Positions 34,259 through 42,217 of a DNA stretch of 47,021 bases are shown in pieces. Within the stretch, counting starts at the first letter, position 1, and the number at the start of each line of letters is the position of its first letter. The position numbers and the translations under genes are program-made. The stretch spans positions 1 through 47,021 of the forward strand of contig CAAEEO010000041.1 of NCBI GenBank assembly GCA_900754965.1. Reading direction: 5' to 3'. Source of the stretch: an uncultured Oscillospiraceae bacterium (GTDB lineage Bacteria > Bacillota > Clostridia > Oscillospirales > Oscillospiraceae). A model generated the notes under the pieces. It saw only the letters and a list, made by a program, of their open reading frames with translations, was not told the origin of the DNA and ran no database searches.

Positions 34259-35674
34259 TTGAAACTTTTTGGCGGGAACAAAAACGGAAGACACACCGGG
34301 AACGGAGAGGGAGAACACTCTTTTCAGCCACCGGAGCGCGGTTTGGACGAAACGGTGTATTTTGACACCGCTTCGCTGAAATCGGAAGAGCCGGAGAAAC
34401 AGAGTCCCACGCAGCCGCCGGTAGAGCCGCCTCACAGCGGACAGTCTCCCGCGCCCAATTCAGAAGAAGAGGACGGATTCATCAGCTCCATCGTGGAGGC
34501 TGTAGGATTGGCGGAAGAGAAACCGCAGGAATCCAAGGAAAAAGAGAACAGAGCGCCCCGGAAACCGGAGACTGGTTCTGAGCGGGGCGGGCAGCCGCCG
34601 ATGCCCCCTGAAAAACCTGTGCAGCAGTCAAAAATGAGCACAGGGAAGAAAGCCGGGATCATTGCCGGCAGTATTTTCGGTGTCGTGCTGCTGATCGTAC
34701 TGGCAACAATGTTTGTGCTGAAAATGTGGATCACGCCTCCTTCACTGGATGACCCTATGCCCACGCCCACACCCTCTGCCCAGGTGGATGAAACAGATCC
34801 TGGCACGGAAGAACCCGAGGAGACCCATACCAGTAACCGGAAAGACGGCTGCTACACCTTCGCCGTAGTCGGGGAAGATGTATATAGCGGCAGCACGGAC
34901 ACCATTATGGTGGGCCGGCTGGATACGGTGAATGGTACCCTGAATGTGATTAGCATTCCCCGTGATACACTGATCAATAAGGGCGGCGCCCAGAAAATCA
35001 ACAGCGCCTACGCAGCCAGCAAGAATAACGGCGGCAACGGCGTGGACGGCATTTTGAAGGAACTGAAGAAACTGCTGGGCTTTGACATCGACAGTTATGC
35101 CATTGTGGATACGCAGGCTGTTGCGGAACTGGTGGATGCCATTGGCGGTGTGGAATTCGATGTGCCGGTGAATATGTACTATGATGACCCCTACCAGGGA
35201 CTGAGCATCCATATTGACAAGGGATTGCAGACTTTGAGCGGGGAAGATGCGGTGAAGGTTCTCCGGTTCCGCGGCACCTATGCCGGCGGCGATATTCAGC
35301 GCATCGGCGTGCAGCAGGACTTCCTGAAGGCACTGGCCAAGCAGATGCTGAGCCTGGGAAATATTCCCAACCTGAACAAAGCGGTTCAGATCTATGAGGA
35401 CCGCGTGACCACCAACTTGAGTACCGGCAATGTGGCCTTCTATGTCAGCGAGTTCCTGAAACTGGACATGGACAATATCCAGTTCATGACCCTGCCGGGC
35501 AACACCAATGCCAGCATCAATGGCGGCAGCTATGTGATCGTCAATGTGGAAGAGTGGCTGGCCATGGTCAATGAATACATCAACCCCTTCAAGGTGGATG
35601 TGACAGAAGAGAATGTCAGCATCAAAACTTACAGCAACGGTAATTATTATTACACAGCTGGGGCCAACCAGTAA
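34259..35674 (+). CDS. LytR-CpsA-Psr (LCP) family protein
   Basis: A 471-residue membrane protein of the family that attaches teichoic acids or polysaccharides to peptidoglycan. It starts at TTG two bases after the nadD-yqeK stop. The long cytoplasmic part (1-125) is Pro/Glu-rich, followed by one membrane helix (about 133-155, IIAGSIFGVVLLIVLATMFV). The LCP domain has TIMVGRLDTVNGTLNVISIP with RDTLI, INSAYA, DIDSYAIVDTQAVAELVDAI and VLRFRGTYAGGDIQRIGVQQ, which carry the conserved Asp and Arg residues that bind the polyprenyl-pyrophosphate. The nadD-yqeK-LCP-rsfS order is common in clostridia. Confidence 0.92.
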   Translation: MKLFGGNKNGRHTGNGEGEHSFQPPERGLDETVYFDTASLKSEEPEKQSPTQPPVEPPHSGQSPAPNSEEEDGFISSIVEAVGLAEEKPQESKEKENRAPRKPETGSERGGQPPMPPEKPVQQSKMSTGKKAGIIAGSIFGVVLLIVLATMFVLKMWITPPSLDDPMPTPTPSAQVDETDPGTEEPEETHTSNRKDGCYTFAVVGEDVYSGSTDTIMVGRLDTVNGTLNVISIPRDTLINKGGAQKINSAYAASKNNGGNGVDGILKELKKLLGFDIDSYAIVDTQAVAELVDAIGGVEFDVPVNMYYDDPYQGLSIHIDKGLQTLSGEDAVKVLRFRGTYAGGDIQRIGVQQDFLKALAKQMLSLGNIPNLNKAVQIYEDRVTTNLSTGNVAFYVSEFLKLDMDNIQFMTLPGNTNASINGGSYVIVNVEEWLAMVNEYINPFKVDVTEENVSIKTYSNGNYYYTAGANQ

Positions 35675-35703
35675 GTGATTCAATACAGAAAAGGATGATT
35701 GCA

Positions 35704-36057
35704 ATGAAAACACCTGCAGAATTGGCCAAATTGGTCGTAGAGGCCATGGAAGAGAAAAAGGCAAAAGAGATTACTTTGATGCGCACCACGGATGTGACGG
35801 TGCTGGCGGATTACTTTGTAATCTGCACCGCATCTTCCACCACCCATGTTAAGAGCATTTCCGATGCAGTGGAGTATGTGCTCACGGAGGTCGGAGAACC
35901 GCCCAGAAGACGGGAGGGAGAACGGTCCAGCGGCTGGGTGCTCATTGATTTCGGCTGTGTGGTGGTCCATGTGTTTATGGAAGAGGCCCGCCAGTTCTAT
36001 GATCTGGAGCGGCTGTGGGCAGATGCCGAGAAGATCGATATCGAGACTTTGTCTTGA
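35704..36057 (+). CDS. rsfS: Ribosomal silencing factor RsfS
   Basis: A 117-residue protein that binds L14 and blocks joining of the ribosomal subunits in starvation. I prefer the ATG at 35704 to the one at 35695 because AAAGG precedes it at usable distance. VLADYFVICTASSTTHVKSI, GWVLIDFGCVVVHVF and FYDLERLW are diagnostic. It lies between the LCP gene and leuS. Confidence 0.94.
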   Translation: MKTPAELAKLVVEAMEEKKAKEITLMRTTDVTVLADYFVICTASSTTHVKSISDAVEYVLTEVGEPPRRREGERSSGWVLIDFGCVVVHVFMEEARQFYDLERLWADAEKIDIETLS

Positions 36058-36087
36058 AACTGATAAAAAAGAGAGCGTGAGTAAGAG

Positions 36088-38523
36088 ATGAATTACGATT
36101 TTACAGCCATTGAGAAGAAATGGCAGAAACGCTGGATGGAGGAAAAACCCTTCGCTGCTGTGACCGGAGATACCACCAGACCGAAGTTTTACGGTCTGAT
36201 CGAGTTCCCCTATCCCTCCGGACAGGGTCTGCATGTGGGACATCCCCGTCCGTTCACGGCTATGGATATCATTTGCCGGAAGAAACGGATGCAGGGATAT
36301 AATGTGCTGTTCCCCATTGGCTTTGACGCCTTTGGCTTGCCCACGGAGAACTATGCCATCAAGAACCACATCCATCCCCGGATTGTGACGCAGCAGAACA
36401 TCCAGAACTTTACCAATCAGCTCCAGATGCTGGGCTATTCCTTTGATTGGGATCGGGTGGTGGATACCACCGACCCCAGCTACTACAAATGGACCCAGTG
36501 GATTTTCCTGCAGCTGTATAAGCACGGTCTGGCCTATAAGGCCACCATGCCTGTCAACTGGTGCACTTCCTGCAAGTGCGTGTTGGCAAATGAAGAAGTG
36601 GTGGAGGGCGTGTGCGAGCGCTGCGGCAGCCCTGTGGTGCAGAAAGAGAAAAGCCAGTGGATGCTGAAGATCACCGCCTATGCCCAGAGACTGATTGACG
36701 ATCTGGATCAGGTGGACTATATCGAGCGGGTGAAGATCCAGCAGCGTAACTGGATCGGCCGTTCCACCGGCGCGGAGATCCGTTTCCAGAGTTCTGCCGG
36801 AGATGTGATCACGGTGTTTACTACCCGTCCGGATACCCTGTTTGGCTGCAGCTACATGGTTCTGTCTCCGGAGCATGCCTATGTGAAGAAGTGGAAAGAC
36901 CTCATTTCCAACTACGATGAGGTGGAGGCTTATGTTGCACAGGCTGCCCAGAAGTCGGAGTTTGAGCGCACCGAGCTCAGCGGGGATAAGGAAAAAACCG
37001 GCGTGCGCCTCCAGGGCGTGACGGCAGTGAACCCGGCCAATGGCGCGGAAGTGCCCATTTTCATCTCGGACTATGTTCTGGCAACTTACGGCACCGGCGC
37101 TGTGATGGGTGTTCCCGGTCATGATCAGCGCGACTGGGACTTTGCCACCAAATTCGGCCTGCCCATTATTGAAGTGGTTCAGGGCGGCGATGTGAGCAAG
37201 GCAGCTTTCATTCTGAAAGATGATACCGGGATCATGGTCAATTCCGGATTCCTCAACGGCATGACCGTAAAAGAGGCCATCCCTGCCATGACGAAATGGG
37301 TCCAGGAGAACCAGATCGGCGAGGAAAAGGTCAATTACAAACTGCGTGACTGGGTGTTCTCCCGTCAGCGGTATTGGGGTGAGCCGATTCCCATGGTCCA
37401 CTGCCCCAAGTGCGGCTGGGTTCCCCTGCCGGAATCTGAACTGCCGCTGCTGCTGCCGGATGTGGAGAACTATGAGCCGACGGACAACGGCGAATCTCCC
37501 CTGGCAAAAATGCGCAGTTGGGTGGAGACCACCTGCCCCCACTGCGGCGGTCCTGCCGAGCGGGAAACGGATACCATGCCCCAGTGGGCCGGTTCCAGCT
37601 GGTATTTCCTGCGCTATATGGACCCCCACAACGATGAGGCACTGGTCAGTCCCGAGGCTGTGAAATACTGGAACCAGGTGGACTGGTACAACGGCGGTAT
37701 GGAGCATACCACTCTGCATCTGCTGTACAGCCGGTTCTGGCACAAATTCCTGTATGATATCGGCGTGGTTCCCACGGCAGAGCCCTATTACAAACGGACC
37801 AGCCACGGTATGATCTTGGGCGAGGGCGGCGAAAAAATGTCCAAGTCCAGAGGAAATGTGGTCAACCCCAACGATATTGTGGACCAGTACGGTGCGGATA
37901 CCATGCGTCTGCACATTATGTTCATCGGTGACTTCGAGAAGGCCGTTTCCTGGTCGAACGAGGCTGTCAAAGGCTCTAAGCGGTTCCTGGATCGTGTTTG
38001 GAATCTGATGGAGAAGTGCACCGACTCTCTGGAACTGACCCCGGCCAATGAGGCAGTAATCCACCGGACCATCAAAAAGGTCACGGAGGATATCGATCAG
38101 CTCAAAATGAACACGGCTATCGCCGCCATGATGAGCATGGTCAATGCGTTCTACACCAACGGCTGCTCTAAGGGCGATCTGAAGGTCACGCTGGAGCTGC
38201 TCAGTCCCTTTGCACCGCACATTGCCGAGGAGATGTGGGAGCTGTTGGGATTTGCCGCAGCAGAGGGGAAGATGGCCTGCCAGGCAAATTGGCCTGCCTA
38301 CGACGAGAGCAAGATGGTGGAGCACGAAAAGGAGATTGCCGTTCAGGTCAACGGAAAGCTGCGCAGCACCGTTAAAGTGGCTGCGGACAGTCCGGATGAA
38401 GATGTGATCGCCGCTGCTTGTGCTGATGAAAAAATCCAGAAACAGATGCAGGGAATGCAGCTGGTGAAGAGCATCGTCATTAAGAACAAATTGGTCAATT
38501 TGATTTTGAAACCGGAAAAATAA
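36088..38523 (+). CDS. leuS: Leucyl-tRNA synthetase
   Basis: An 811-residue class I synthetase that charges tRNA-Leu. The HIGH-type motif is HVGH (residues 49-52) in YPSGQGLHVGHPR and the KMSKS motif is at 583-587. The editing domain (about 220-400) has the threonine-rich TRPDTLFGCSYMVLSPEHA and the conserved GTGAVMGVPGHDQRDWDFA. Zinc-binding cysteines appear in NWCTSCKCVLANEEVVEGVC. The length is normal for the bacterial form. Confidence 0.98.
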   Translation: MNYDFTAIEKKWQKRWMEEKPFAAVTGDTTRPKFYGLIEFPYPSGQGLHVGHPRPFTAMDIICRKKRMQGYNVLFPIGFDAFGLPTENYAIKNHIHPRIVTQQNIQNFTNQLQMLGYSFDWDRVVDTTDPSYYKWTQWIFLQLYKHGLAYKATMPVNWCTSCKCVLANEEVVEGVCERCGSPVVQKEKSQWMLKITAYAQRLIDDLDQVDYIERVKIQQRNWIGRSTGAEIRFQSSAGDVITVFTTRPDTLFGCSYMVLSPEHAYVKKWKDLISNYDEVEAYVAQAAQKSEFERTELSGDKEKTGVRLQGVTAVNPANGAEVPIFISDYVLATYGTGAVMGVPGHDQRDWDFATKFGLPIIEVVQGGDVSKAAFILKDDTGIMVNSGFLNGMTVKEAIPAMTKWVQENQIGEEKVNYKLRDWVFSRQRYWGEPIPMVHCPKCGWVPLPESELPLLLPDVENYEPTDNGESPLAKMRSWVETTCPHCGGPAERETDTMPQWAGSSWYFLRYMDPHNDEALVSPEAVKYWNQVDWYNGGMEHTTLHLLYSRFWHKFLYDIGVVPTAEPYYKRTSHGMILGEGGEKMSKSRGNVVNPNDIVDQYGADTMRLHIMFIGDFEKAVSWSNEAVKGSKRFLDRVWNLMEKCTDSLELTPANEAVIHRTIKKVTEDIDQLKMNTAIAAMMSMVNAFYTNGCSKGDLKVTLELLSPFAPHIAEEMWELLGFAAAEGKMACQANWPAYDESKMVEHEKEIAVQVNGKLRSTVKVAADSPDEDVIAAACADEKIQKQMQGMQLVKSIVIKNKLVNLILKPEK

Positions 38524-38531
38524 GTTTCAAC

Positions 38532-38560
38532 TTGACAAGGGACATGATTTTCATTATAAT
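38532..38560 (+). promoter_or_regulatory. Perfect consensus promoter TTGACA-17-TATAAT
   Basis: TTGACA (38532-38537) and TATAAT (38555-38560) are exactly 17 bases apart, an ideal sigma-A promoter. It starts transcription about 65 bases before rpsU. The leader can fold a small hairpin around GCCATAGAAACGTTTATGGC (38575-38594). Confidence 0.93.
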
Positions 38561-38634
38561 AGCAATGTTAACGCCATAGAAACGTTTATGGCCCTTGAAA
38601 CACTGAAAAGTGATTTTGGAGGGAGGGAAATAAC

Positions 38635-38820
38635 TTGTCAGAAATTATTGTCAGAGAGAACGAATCTCTGGATAACGCTCTTAAGAGATTTAAGCGTGAT
38701 TGTGCCAAAGCCGGCATTCAGCAGGATCTGAGAAAGAAAGAGTACTATCAGAGCCCCAGCGTCAAACGCCGCAAAAAATCCGAGGCTGCTCGTAAGAACA
38801 AGAAAAAGCGTTATTATTGA
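38635..38820 (+). CDS. rpsU: 30S ribosomal protein S21
   Basis: A 61-residue very basic protein starting at TTG, with GGAGGGAGGG upstream. SEIIVRENESLDNALKRFKR and the basic tail RKNKKKRYY are typical S21. It is the last gene of the housekeeping block and has its own strong promoter and terminator. Confidence 0.96.
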   Translation: MSEIIVRENESLDNALKRFKRDCAKAGIQQDLRKKEYYQSPSVKRRKKSEAARKNKKKRYY

Positions 38821-38834
38821 TCACAGAATGAGAA

Positions 38835-38862
38835 ACGGGAGCACTTGGTGCTCCCGTTTTTT
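38835..38862 (+). terminator. rpsU terminator
   Basis: ACGGGAGCAC (38835-38844) pairs with GTGCTCCCGT (38848-38857) around TTG and is followed by five more T. Only 23 bases separate its end from the next start codon, so read-through would be the simplest way to transcribe the genes that follow. Confidence 0.9.
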
Positions 38863-38885
38863 CCGTAGAGAGGAGTCCTGTATCC

Positions 38886-39629
38886 ATGTCATTCCGTAAA
38901 ATCAACCAGAAAATGATCCAGAGCTATGAAATGGACCTGTACCGGCACTATCCGCCGGATCGAATGCTCCGGATGCTGTCCAACGAGATCTATGTGGCCC
39001 TGAAAGCCAATGGATACCCATTCCCTGCACTGCAGAAGAATTTGGGCGCCACCTGGATGACCGGGACGAGCGATGCCCATTTTTTCAGAGATGTGCAGGT
39101 GGAAGGATATGATGCCTGGGTGGAGCTGTTTGCCGCCCCCCTGCGCCGCACGAAAGCTGTGTTTATGACGGAAGTGATCGCCGCAATGGGCGGTGACCCG
39201 GTGGCAAAACTCAGCGTGGCAGTGATGGCTGTTTCCGTCCAGCAGCGGAAAGTGATTCCGACCCAGACGGTGGCTGAGGCCCTTGGTGCACCGGAAGTGG
39301 AATTGATGGAGGGGGTCCCGCCCCGGATTACATTGCCGGAGGAGATGGAACCGTCCTTCAGCCTTCCAATCCGCCATTTCGATTGTGACCGGAACGGCCA
39401 TGTGCGGGCACATCGGTATGTGGATTTCGTCTGTGAGGCCGCGGGATACTGGGAGCAGGGACATCATGTCAGCCCCGAGCGCCTGCGCATGGAGTATAAT
39501 GCGGAGTGTTTGCCTGGGGATCAGCTGACGATGTATACTTGTCCTACGGAAGAAGGTATCTATGTTAAAGGCGTGAAACAGGACGGAGCGATTTCCTTTA
39601 AATCCTGTCTGAAATGGAAAGAATCCTGA
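38886..39629 (+). CDS. Acyl-ACP thioesterase-like protein, paralogue 1
   Basis: A 247-residue protein with two hotdog-like halves, as in FatA/FatB acyl-ACP thioesterases, which release fatty acids from ACP. The C-terminal half has DCDRNGH at 166-172 followed by VDFVCEAAGYW, then AEC at 206-208. These match the D-x-N-x-H motif and the Glu-Cys pair of the plant enzymes. The N-terminal half has YEMDLYRHYPP and LGATWMTG, shared with the next gene. No signal peptide or membrane segment. It begins 23 bases after the rpsU terminator with GGAG upstream. It leads a run of four paralogues. Substrate unknown; acyl-CoA instead of acyl-ACP is possible. Confidence 0.75.
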   Translation: MSFRKINQKMIQSYEMDLYRHYPPDRMLRMLSNEIYVALKANGYPFPALQKNLGATWMTGTSDAHFFRDVQVEGYDAWVELFAAPLRRTKAVFMTEVIAAMGGDPVAKLSVAVMAVSVQQRKVIPTQTVAEALGAPEVELMEGVPPRITLPEEMEPSFSLPIRHFDCDRNGHVRAHRYVDFVCEAAGYWEQGHHVSPERLRMEYNAECLPGDQLTMYTCPTEEGIYVKGVKQDGAISFKSCLKWKES

Positions 39630-39657
39630 AACTATAAAGAGGTGTATTCAAAGCTTT

Positions 39658-40407
39658 ATGGAACTTCTGAAACTGTTTGACCAATCGATCCAGGCCTATG
39701 AGATGGATTATTATCAGTATCTGCCGCCGGCAAATCTGATGCGGCTGACAGCAACGGCATCCTTTGCTGCACTGCGTGATTATGGATACAACTATGCAGA
39801 TCTGCACCAGCAGCTGGGAGCCACCTGGATGATGGGGATGGTGGACATGCATGTGATGAAAGATGTATCCACCAGCAACCGTGCAGCACAACTGGAGCTG
39901 TATGCTTCCCCCTTGCACCGTACCCCGGCCAACTTTATGCTGCGGATTCTGGCTATTCTGGACAAGCAGGTTTTGTCCTGGACAGATGTGTGCGTGATGG
40001 TGGTGGACTTTGTGAAACGGCGTACCATGCACACAGATGAAGTCGTGGAAAAACTGGGAAAACCGGACAATGAGATCGTTCTCCCGGCTCCCACCCGGCT
40101 GCAGCTGCCGGAAGACATGGAGTTTGTTTTTGACAATCCTATCCGCTATTACGACTGCGACCGGAACCAGCACCTCAACGCATACCGGTATGCCGATTAC
40201 ATTTGCCAGGCTGCCGGATATTGGGATTATGGGCAGCATGTCAAGGCAGATCAGCTTCGAATCGAATTCGATTCTGAGTGCCGTCCGGGGGAGGTTTTGT
40301 CCATTTACCGGAAGGAAACCCAGGAAGGAACCTATGTCAAGGGCGTGAAAACCAACGGAAAGACTTCGTTCAAAGCGCTGATGCGAATCCAAACACCTGA
40401 AGAATGA
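39658..40407 (+). CDS. Acyl-ACP thioesterase-like protein, paralogue 2
   Basis: A 249-residue paralogue that aligns without gaps to paralogue 1 over the first 210 residues by eye. The putative catalytic residues are in the same places: DCDRNQH at 166-172 and SEC at 206-208. The N-terminal YEMDYYQYLPP and QLGATWMMG repeat the first gene's motifs, and YADYICQAAGYW is the shared core. It follows paralogue 1 after 28 bases with AGAGGTG some 13 bases upstream of the ATG. Probably the closest relative of paralogue 1 and the result of a local duplication. Function inferred only from the fold. Confidence 0.75.
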   Translation: MELLKLFDQSIQAYEMDYYQYLPPANLMRLTATASFAALRDYGYNYADLHQQLGATWMMGMVDMHVMKDVSTSNRAAQLELYASPLHRTPANFMLRILAILDKQVLSWTDVCVMVVDFVKRRTMHTDEVVEKLGKPDNEIVLPAPTRLQLPEDMEFVFDNPIRYYDCDRNQHLNAYRYADYICQAAGYWDYGQHVKADQLRIEFDSECRPGEVLSIYRKETQEGTYVKGVKTNGKTSFKALMRIQTPEE

Positions 40408-40425
40408 TTGGCGGGAAGATACGAT

Positions 40426-41145
40426 ATGATTAAATTATTTGACTATTACATCAGTGGACACGACACGGATTTTTTCCGTTACGTTTCCCCTACCAGTTAC
40501 CTGAAAATCGCTGAATCTGCCAGTTTTGCGGTGATCGAAGGGGCAGGACTGGAAGTGCAGCGGATGATTGATGAGATGGAATCCACTTGGATGACCGCCT
40601 CTGCTCATCTGGAGATCTGTGAAGATATTTATTCCGTGGGAAACATTCAGGTTTATGGAGGGCCGCTGAAGATCAATGGTGTACTTTTGACTGTGGAAGT
40701 GCGGATGTTCCGGGATCGAAAACTGATTGCCCGGTGCGATGTGAACACCATGGCGGTCAATTATAAGACCCGGAAAGTGATTCGTCCCACCGAAATTCTG
40801 GATCATTTCCATCTTCCTTATGAGCAGGGCGCGGGAGCAATGGCGCGCATCATCCTGCCGGAAGATATGAAATTGGCGGATGTAATCTCTGTCCGATACT
40901 CTGATTGTGACCACAATCAGCACCTGCGTGCTGTGGAATACACGGATTTTGTTTGCGATGTGGCCGGGTATTGGTCCGGACGGAAGAGAAAAAAGGCGCG
41001 GCATCTCTATATTGAGTATTTAGGAGAATGCAAAGTCGGCACAAGCCTGTACCTGTATCGGGGAGAGGACGCGGGTGGAATCTATGTCCGGGGCGCACAT
41101 GCGGACGGACGGGATGCTTTTAAGGCATATTTGATCACGGAGTGA
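40426..41145 (+). CDS. Acyl-ACP thioesterase-like protein, paralogue 3
   Basis: A 239-residue paralogue. I chose the ATG at 40426, which gives an N-terminus (MIKLFDYYISGHDTDFF) that lines up with paralogue 2; a TTG at 40408 is possible but has no clear ribosome binding site. The catalytic pattern is kept as DCDHNQH (160-166) and GEC (200-202), and YTDFVCDVAGYW is the shared core. The first hotdog differs more, with ESTWMTASAHLEICEDIY. It lies 18 bases after paralogue 2 and four before paralogue 4, so the four genes form one transcript. Confidence 0.72.
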   Translation: MIKLFDYYISGHDTDFFRYVSPTSYLKIAESASFAVIEGAGLEVQRMIDEMESTWMTASAHLEICEDIYSVGNIQVYGGPLKINGVLLTVEVRMFRDRKLIARCDVNTMAVNYKTRKVIRPTEILDHFHLPYEQGAGAMARIILPEDMKLADVISVRYSDCDHNQHLRAVEYTDFVCDVAGYWSGRKRKKARHLYIEYLGECKVGTSLYLYRGEDAGGIYVRGAHADGRDAFKAYLITE

Positions 41146-41149
41146 GAAC

Positions 41150-41908
41150 ATGAAAGAAACTTTGAAGATCCGTAGCGATATGATGGACTATTTTGGCTAT
41201 GCCAGTCCTGCCCAGCTGTTGCGGGAGACCTGCAACAGCGTTGCAAAAGAGGGGGAACTGGAGGGGGTGGATTTCCGCCGCCTGATGCCCGCCATTGGTG
41301 CGACTCGAATGATGGGACAAGTGGTTCTGGAATTTCTTGCACCTGCCATGATGGGAATGGAAGTGGAGGTACAGACCTTGCCGCATGAAGAGTTTGGTGT
41401 GGCCTCGGTCTATCGCAGTTCCATCAGCCATAATGGCGTTGAATTGATGCGGGCCAGTACGAAGATTCTGACCGTATACTTTCAGGAAAGAAAAGTGGTG
41501 CCTGCCGAGGCGTTGGCGCCTTTTTGGAAGATCCCGGCGTCTCCCTGCGGCGAGCCGATCGAGTTCATTCAACTGCCGAAGGATCTGGAACTTGCGGAGA
41601 CCTATGTGGTTCGGTATCGGGACTGTGATGCCAACAGGCATATGACGGCATTCCGTTATGTGGAACTGGTTTGCGAACTGGTGGGATACTGGGGAGAGCA
41701 TATGCACCAGATTCGCCGGATGCAGGTGGATTATCGAAGTGAATGTCTGCCCGGGGATACGCTGCAGTTGTACCATGGTGTCCGGGATGGCGTACATTAT
41801 GTGACCGGAATCCACGGGAACGGACGGCAGTCCTTTGCAGCCAGTGTGGAGCTGGAGCCGGAGGAAACCGTTCGTCTGAAAGACCAGGAAAGCCTGCAAA
41901 TGAAATAA
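41150..41908 (+). CDS. Acyl-ACP thioesterase-like protein, paralogue 4
   Basis: A 252-residue paralogue starting four bases after paralogue 3, with GGAGTGAG upstream. DCDANRH at 158-164 and SEC at 197-199 keep the presumed catalytic set; VELVCELVGYW is the common core. The N-terminus is shorter (IRSDMMDYFGYASPAQLL) and the tail longer and more polar than in the others. It ends the four-gene run, which is closed by a hairpin terminator at 41916-41952. Confidence 0.72.
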   Translation: MKETLKIRSDMMDYFGYASPAQLLRETCNSVAKEGELEGVDFRRLMPAIGATRMMGQVVLEFLAPAMMGMEVEVQTLPHEEFGVASVYRSSISHNGVELMRASTKILTVYFQERKVVPAEALAPFWKIPASPCGEPIEFIQLPKDLELAETYVVRYRDCDANRHMTAFRYVELVCELVGYWGEHMHQIRRMQVDYRSECLPGDTLQLYHGVRDGVHYVTGIHGNGRQSFAASVELEPEETVRLKDQESLQMK

Positions 41909-41915
41909 GAAATGC

Positions 41916-41952
41916 AAAACCGTCTGTGGAACACACAGGCGGTTTTCTGTTT
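41916..41952 (+). terminator. Terminator of the four-paralogue run
   Basis: AAAACCGTCTGTG (41916-41928) pairs with CACAGGCGGTTTT (41934-41946), with a single G-T pair, followed by CTGTTTTC. Confidence 0.85.
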
Positions 41953-41984
41953 TCTGGGAAAAATGGGGAAAGGGAGGGGGTCTA

Positions 41985-42163
41985 TTTGTGAAATACACAA
42001 AAAAAGATCGGTATGAAAAAAGAAAAATGTCTTTTTTGCTGGAATTGGCAGTGTCAAATTTTGAGAAAGTGATTTATAACCAACAAGTTGACATATAAAT
42101 GTTGAAGATACACCAAACTGTTTGGAATTGCTGATTGCGGAAATATGTTAAATTTATTACAAT
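41985..42163 (+). promoter_or_regulatory. Promoter and operator-like region of the CoA-transferase gene
   Basis: This AT-rich gap holds several short palindromes: TTTGTG-AAATA-CACAAA (41985-42001), CAAC-AA-GTTG (42081-42090) and CCAAAC-T-GTTTGG (42113-42125). A consensus -35 box TTGACA stands at 42088-42093 without a good -10. The likelier promoter is TTGCGG (42135-42140)-17-TACAAT (42158-42163). The palindromes just upstream suggest control by a dimeric repressor such as a TetR- or MarR-type protein, but no regulator gene is nearby. Confidence 0.5.
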
Positions 42164-42217
42164 AACAATCATAAAGAGGTGCAGCAGGGCTGCAAAGAAA
42201 ATAAAGGAGGATTTACT

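Noticed and set aside
35680..38325. Antisense open frame of 881 codons across rsfS and leuS
   Set aside because: Shadow of leuS, which has all class I synthetase motifs.
41985..42001. Rex or CRP binding site
   Set aside because: TTTGTG-AAATA-CACAAA is similar to both but does not match the spacing of either consensus, so I list it only as a palindrome.
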